Under the pieces are notes generated by a model. It had not been told where the DNA came from. It made no database searches and saw only the letters and a list, made by a program, of their open reading frames with translations. This document shows positions 63,535 through 64,000 of a stretch of 64,000 nt of DNA, piece by piece. Where the stretch lies: contig NZ_ABIZ01000001.1 of NCBI RefSeq assembly GCF_000172155.1, forward strand, positions 1,240,001-1,304,000, given 5' to 3'. Position 1 is the first letter of the stretch, and every line of letters begins with the position of its first letter. The position numbers and the translations under genes are program-made. The DNA comes from Verrucomicrobium spinosum DSM 4136 = JCM 18804. Its GTDB lineage: Bacteria > Verrucomicrobiota > Verrucomicrobiia > Verrucomicrobiales > Verrucomicrobiaceae.

Positions 63535-64000
63535 GGATGGAGTCGCTCTTGATCCCCAGCCTCCGGTGCAGGGAATCCGGGTATGCCACCATCCTGTGGG
63601 CTACCGCCCATCGCTGCTGGCTTTGCAGGACGGGTTGAGCGCCTTGAAGACGCCACTTCCCGATAAACCGGTTGATCCCGCGCTGTATCCAGTCATCACT
63701 CCAGCGCGTGAGGTAAAAGGCAATGTCCTCCTTATGCACGACCTCAGGCAGAAGCACCGTCACCCGGGCTTTGGGCTCAATCCAGATCGCTTCACCCGCG
63801 GCCAGCAGTGTGAGGCAGAAGTCGGCATTCTCCGGGATGCTGGGAATCTGCGGGTCAAAAAGGGGCAAGCGTTGCAGGAGCGAGTTGCGCACGAGGAGGG
63901 CGTGCATTTCTATGTGTTCCGTGCGCCACCGCCCGCCGGTGGTAGAGGGTGGATCCCCTTTTCTTTGATCGTGAGATACCACGATCTTCCGGTGTCCGCC
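63485..64000 (-). CDS. Glycosyltransferase family 2-like protein, C-terminal part (cut by window end)
   Basis: The frame is open to the window end, so only the last about 171 residues are seen. LQRLPLFDPQIPSIPENADFCLTLLAAGEAIWIEPKARVTVLLP matches the acceptor-binding region of GT2 enzymes (the E-N-x-D-x-C element is like the ED motif). The upstream catalytic part is outside the window. It points toward the GT87-like gene and overlaps its end by 50 bp. Confidence 0.7.
   Translation of the reverse strand, partial: GGHRKIVVSHDQRKGDPPSTTGGRWRTEHIEMHALLVRNSLLQRLPLFDPQIPSIPENADFCLTLLAAGEAIWIEPKARVTVLLPEVVHKEDIAFYLTRWSDDWIQRGINRFIGKWRLQGAQPVLQSQQRWAVAHRMVAYPDSLHRRLGIKSDSILNRRILAPLERYWWKR

Noticed and set aside
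1-64000. tRNA genes
   Set aside because: I looked for GGTTCGAATC-type T-loops in the gaps and saw none with a matching acceptor stem; a tRNAscan run would be decisive.

Overview
The window is bacterial chromosome, GC-rich and densely coded, and most probably from the Verrucomicrobiota (a Verrucomicrobium/Prosthecobacter-like lineage). This is inferred from gene content: a Gram-negative lipid A kinase, a sulfatase, an M60 mucinase-type peptidase, a thioredoxin-like lipoprotein with a C-terminal SHD1-like region, a DUF3472 protein and ISAs1-family insertion sequences. Shine-Dalgarno sequences are weak at most genes, so several starts rest on family alignment. I saw no rRNA, tRNA or CRISPR array.

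Layout. 0.4-5.7 kb: a three-domain fusion (low-MW phosphatase, RpiB, GlyA), an orphan RelE-like protein, CorA and a class V aminotransferase. 6.1-15.8 kb: a divergon. Leftward run an XRE-cupin regulator, a secreted phosphoesterase and an M60 peptidase; rightward run tdh, a sulfatase, kbl, a DUF3472 protein and a TRIC-type channel. Four phased ATACCGG-type boxes lie between the arms. 15.8-24.8 kb: a nested palindrome, putA, accBC, thrB, a decayed VapBC-like pair and lpxK. 25.8-31.7 kb: an RlmB-like methyltransferase, secG, an oligopeptide-binding lipoprotein, two more lipoproteins and avtA. 32.4-36.3 kb: eda, kdgK and a sialidase/acetylesterase fusion. 36.3-37.2 kb: tandem repeats. 37.2-49.8 kb: holA, a DEAD-box helicase, typA, rph and a GAF protein, broken up by three ISAs1-type copies (one intact, one with a nonsense codon, one truncated), then a GH71/99-like hydrolase. 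49.8-57.5 kb: trmD, prfB with its +1 frameshift site, recO and several small proteins. 57.7-64 kb: a glycan-assembly cluster (GT4, LpxH-like phosphoesterase, GT2, FAD oxidoreductase, GT87-like, partial GT2).

How genes may work together. M60 peptidases, sulfatases and sialidase/sialate esterases attack mucin-like, sulfated, Pro/Thr/Ser-rich glycoproteins. Tdh plus Kbl, PutA and GlyA would burn the threonine, proline and serine/glycine released. The shared regulatory region at 10.38-10.51 kb makes co-control of the M60 and threonine/sulfatase arms plausible. This is inference from gene order and families, not proven.

Intergenic DNA is unusually rich in repeats: REP-like hairpins (AGGGCTGAAAGCCC and CTTGGGC..GCCCAAG modules), a nested palindromic element with a half-copy 36 kb away, heptamer/octamer microsatellites, a 7 x 12-bp array, a 4 x ~146-bp array and a 136-bp direct repeat.
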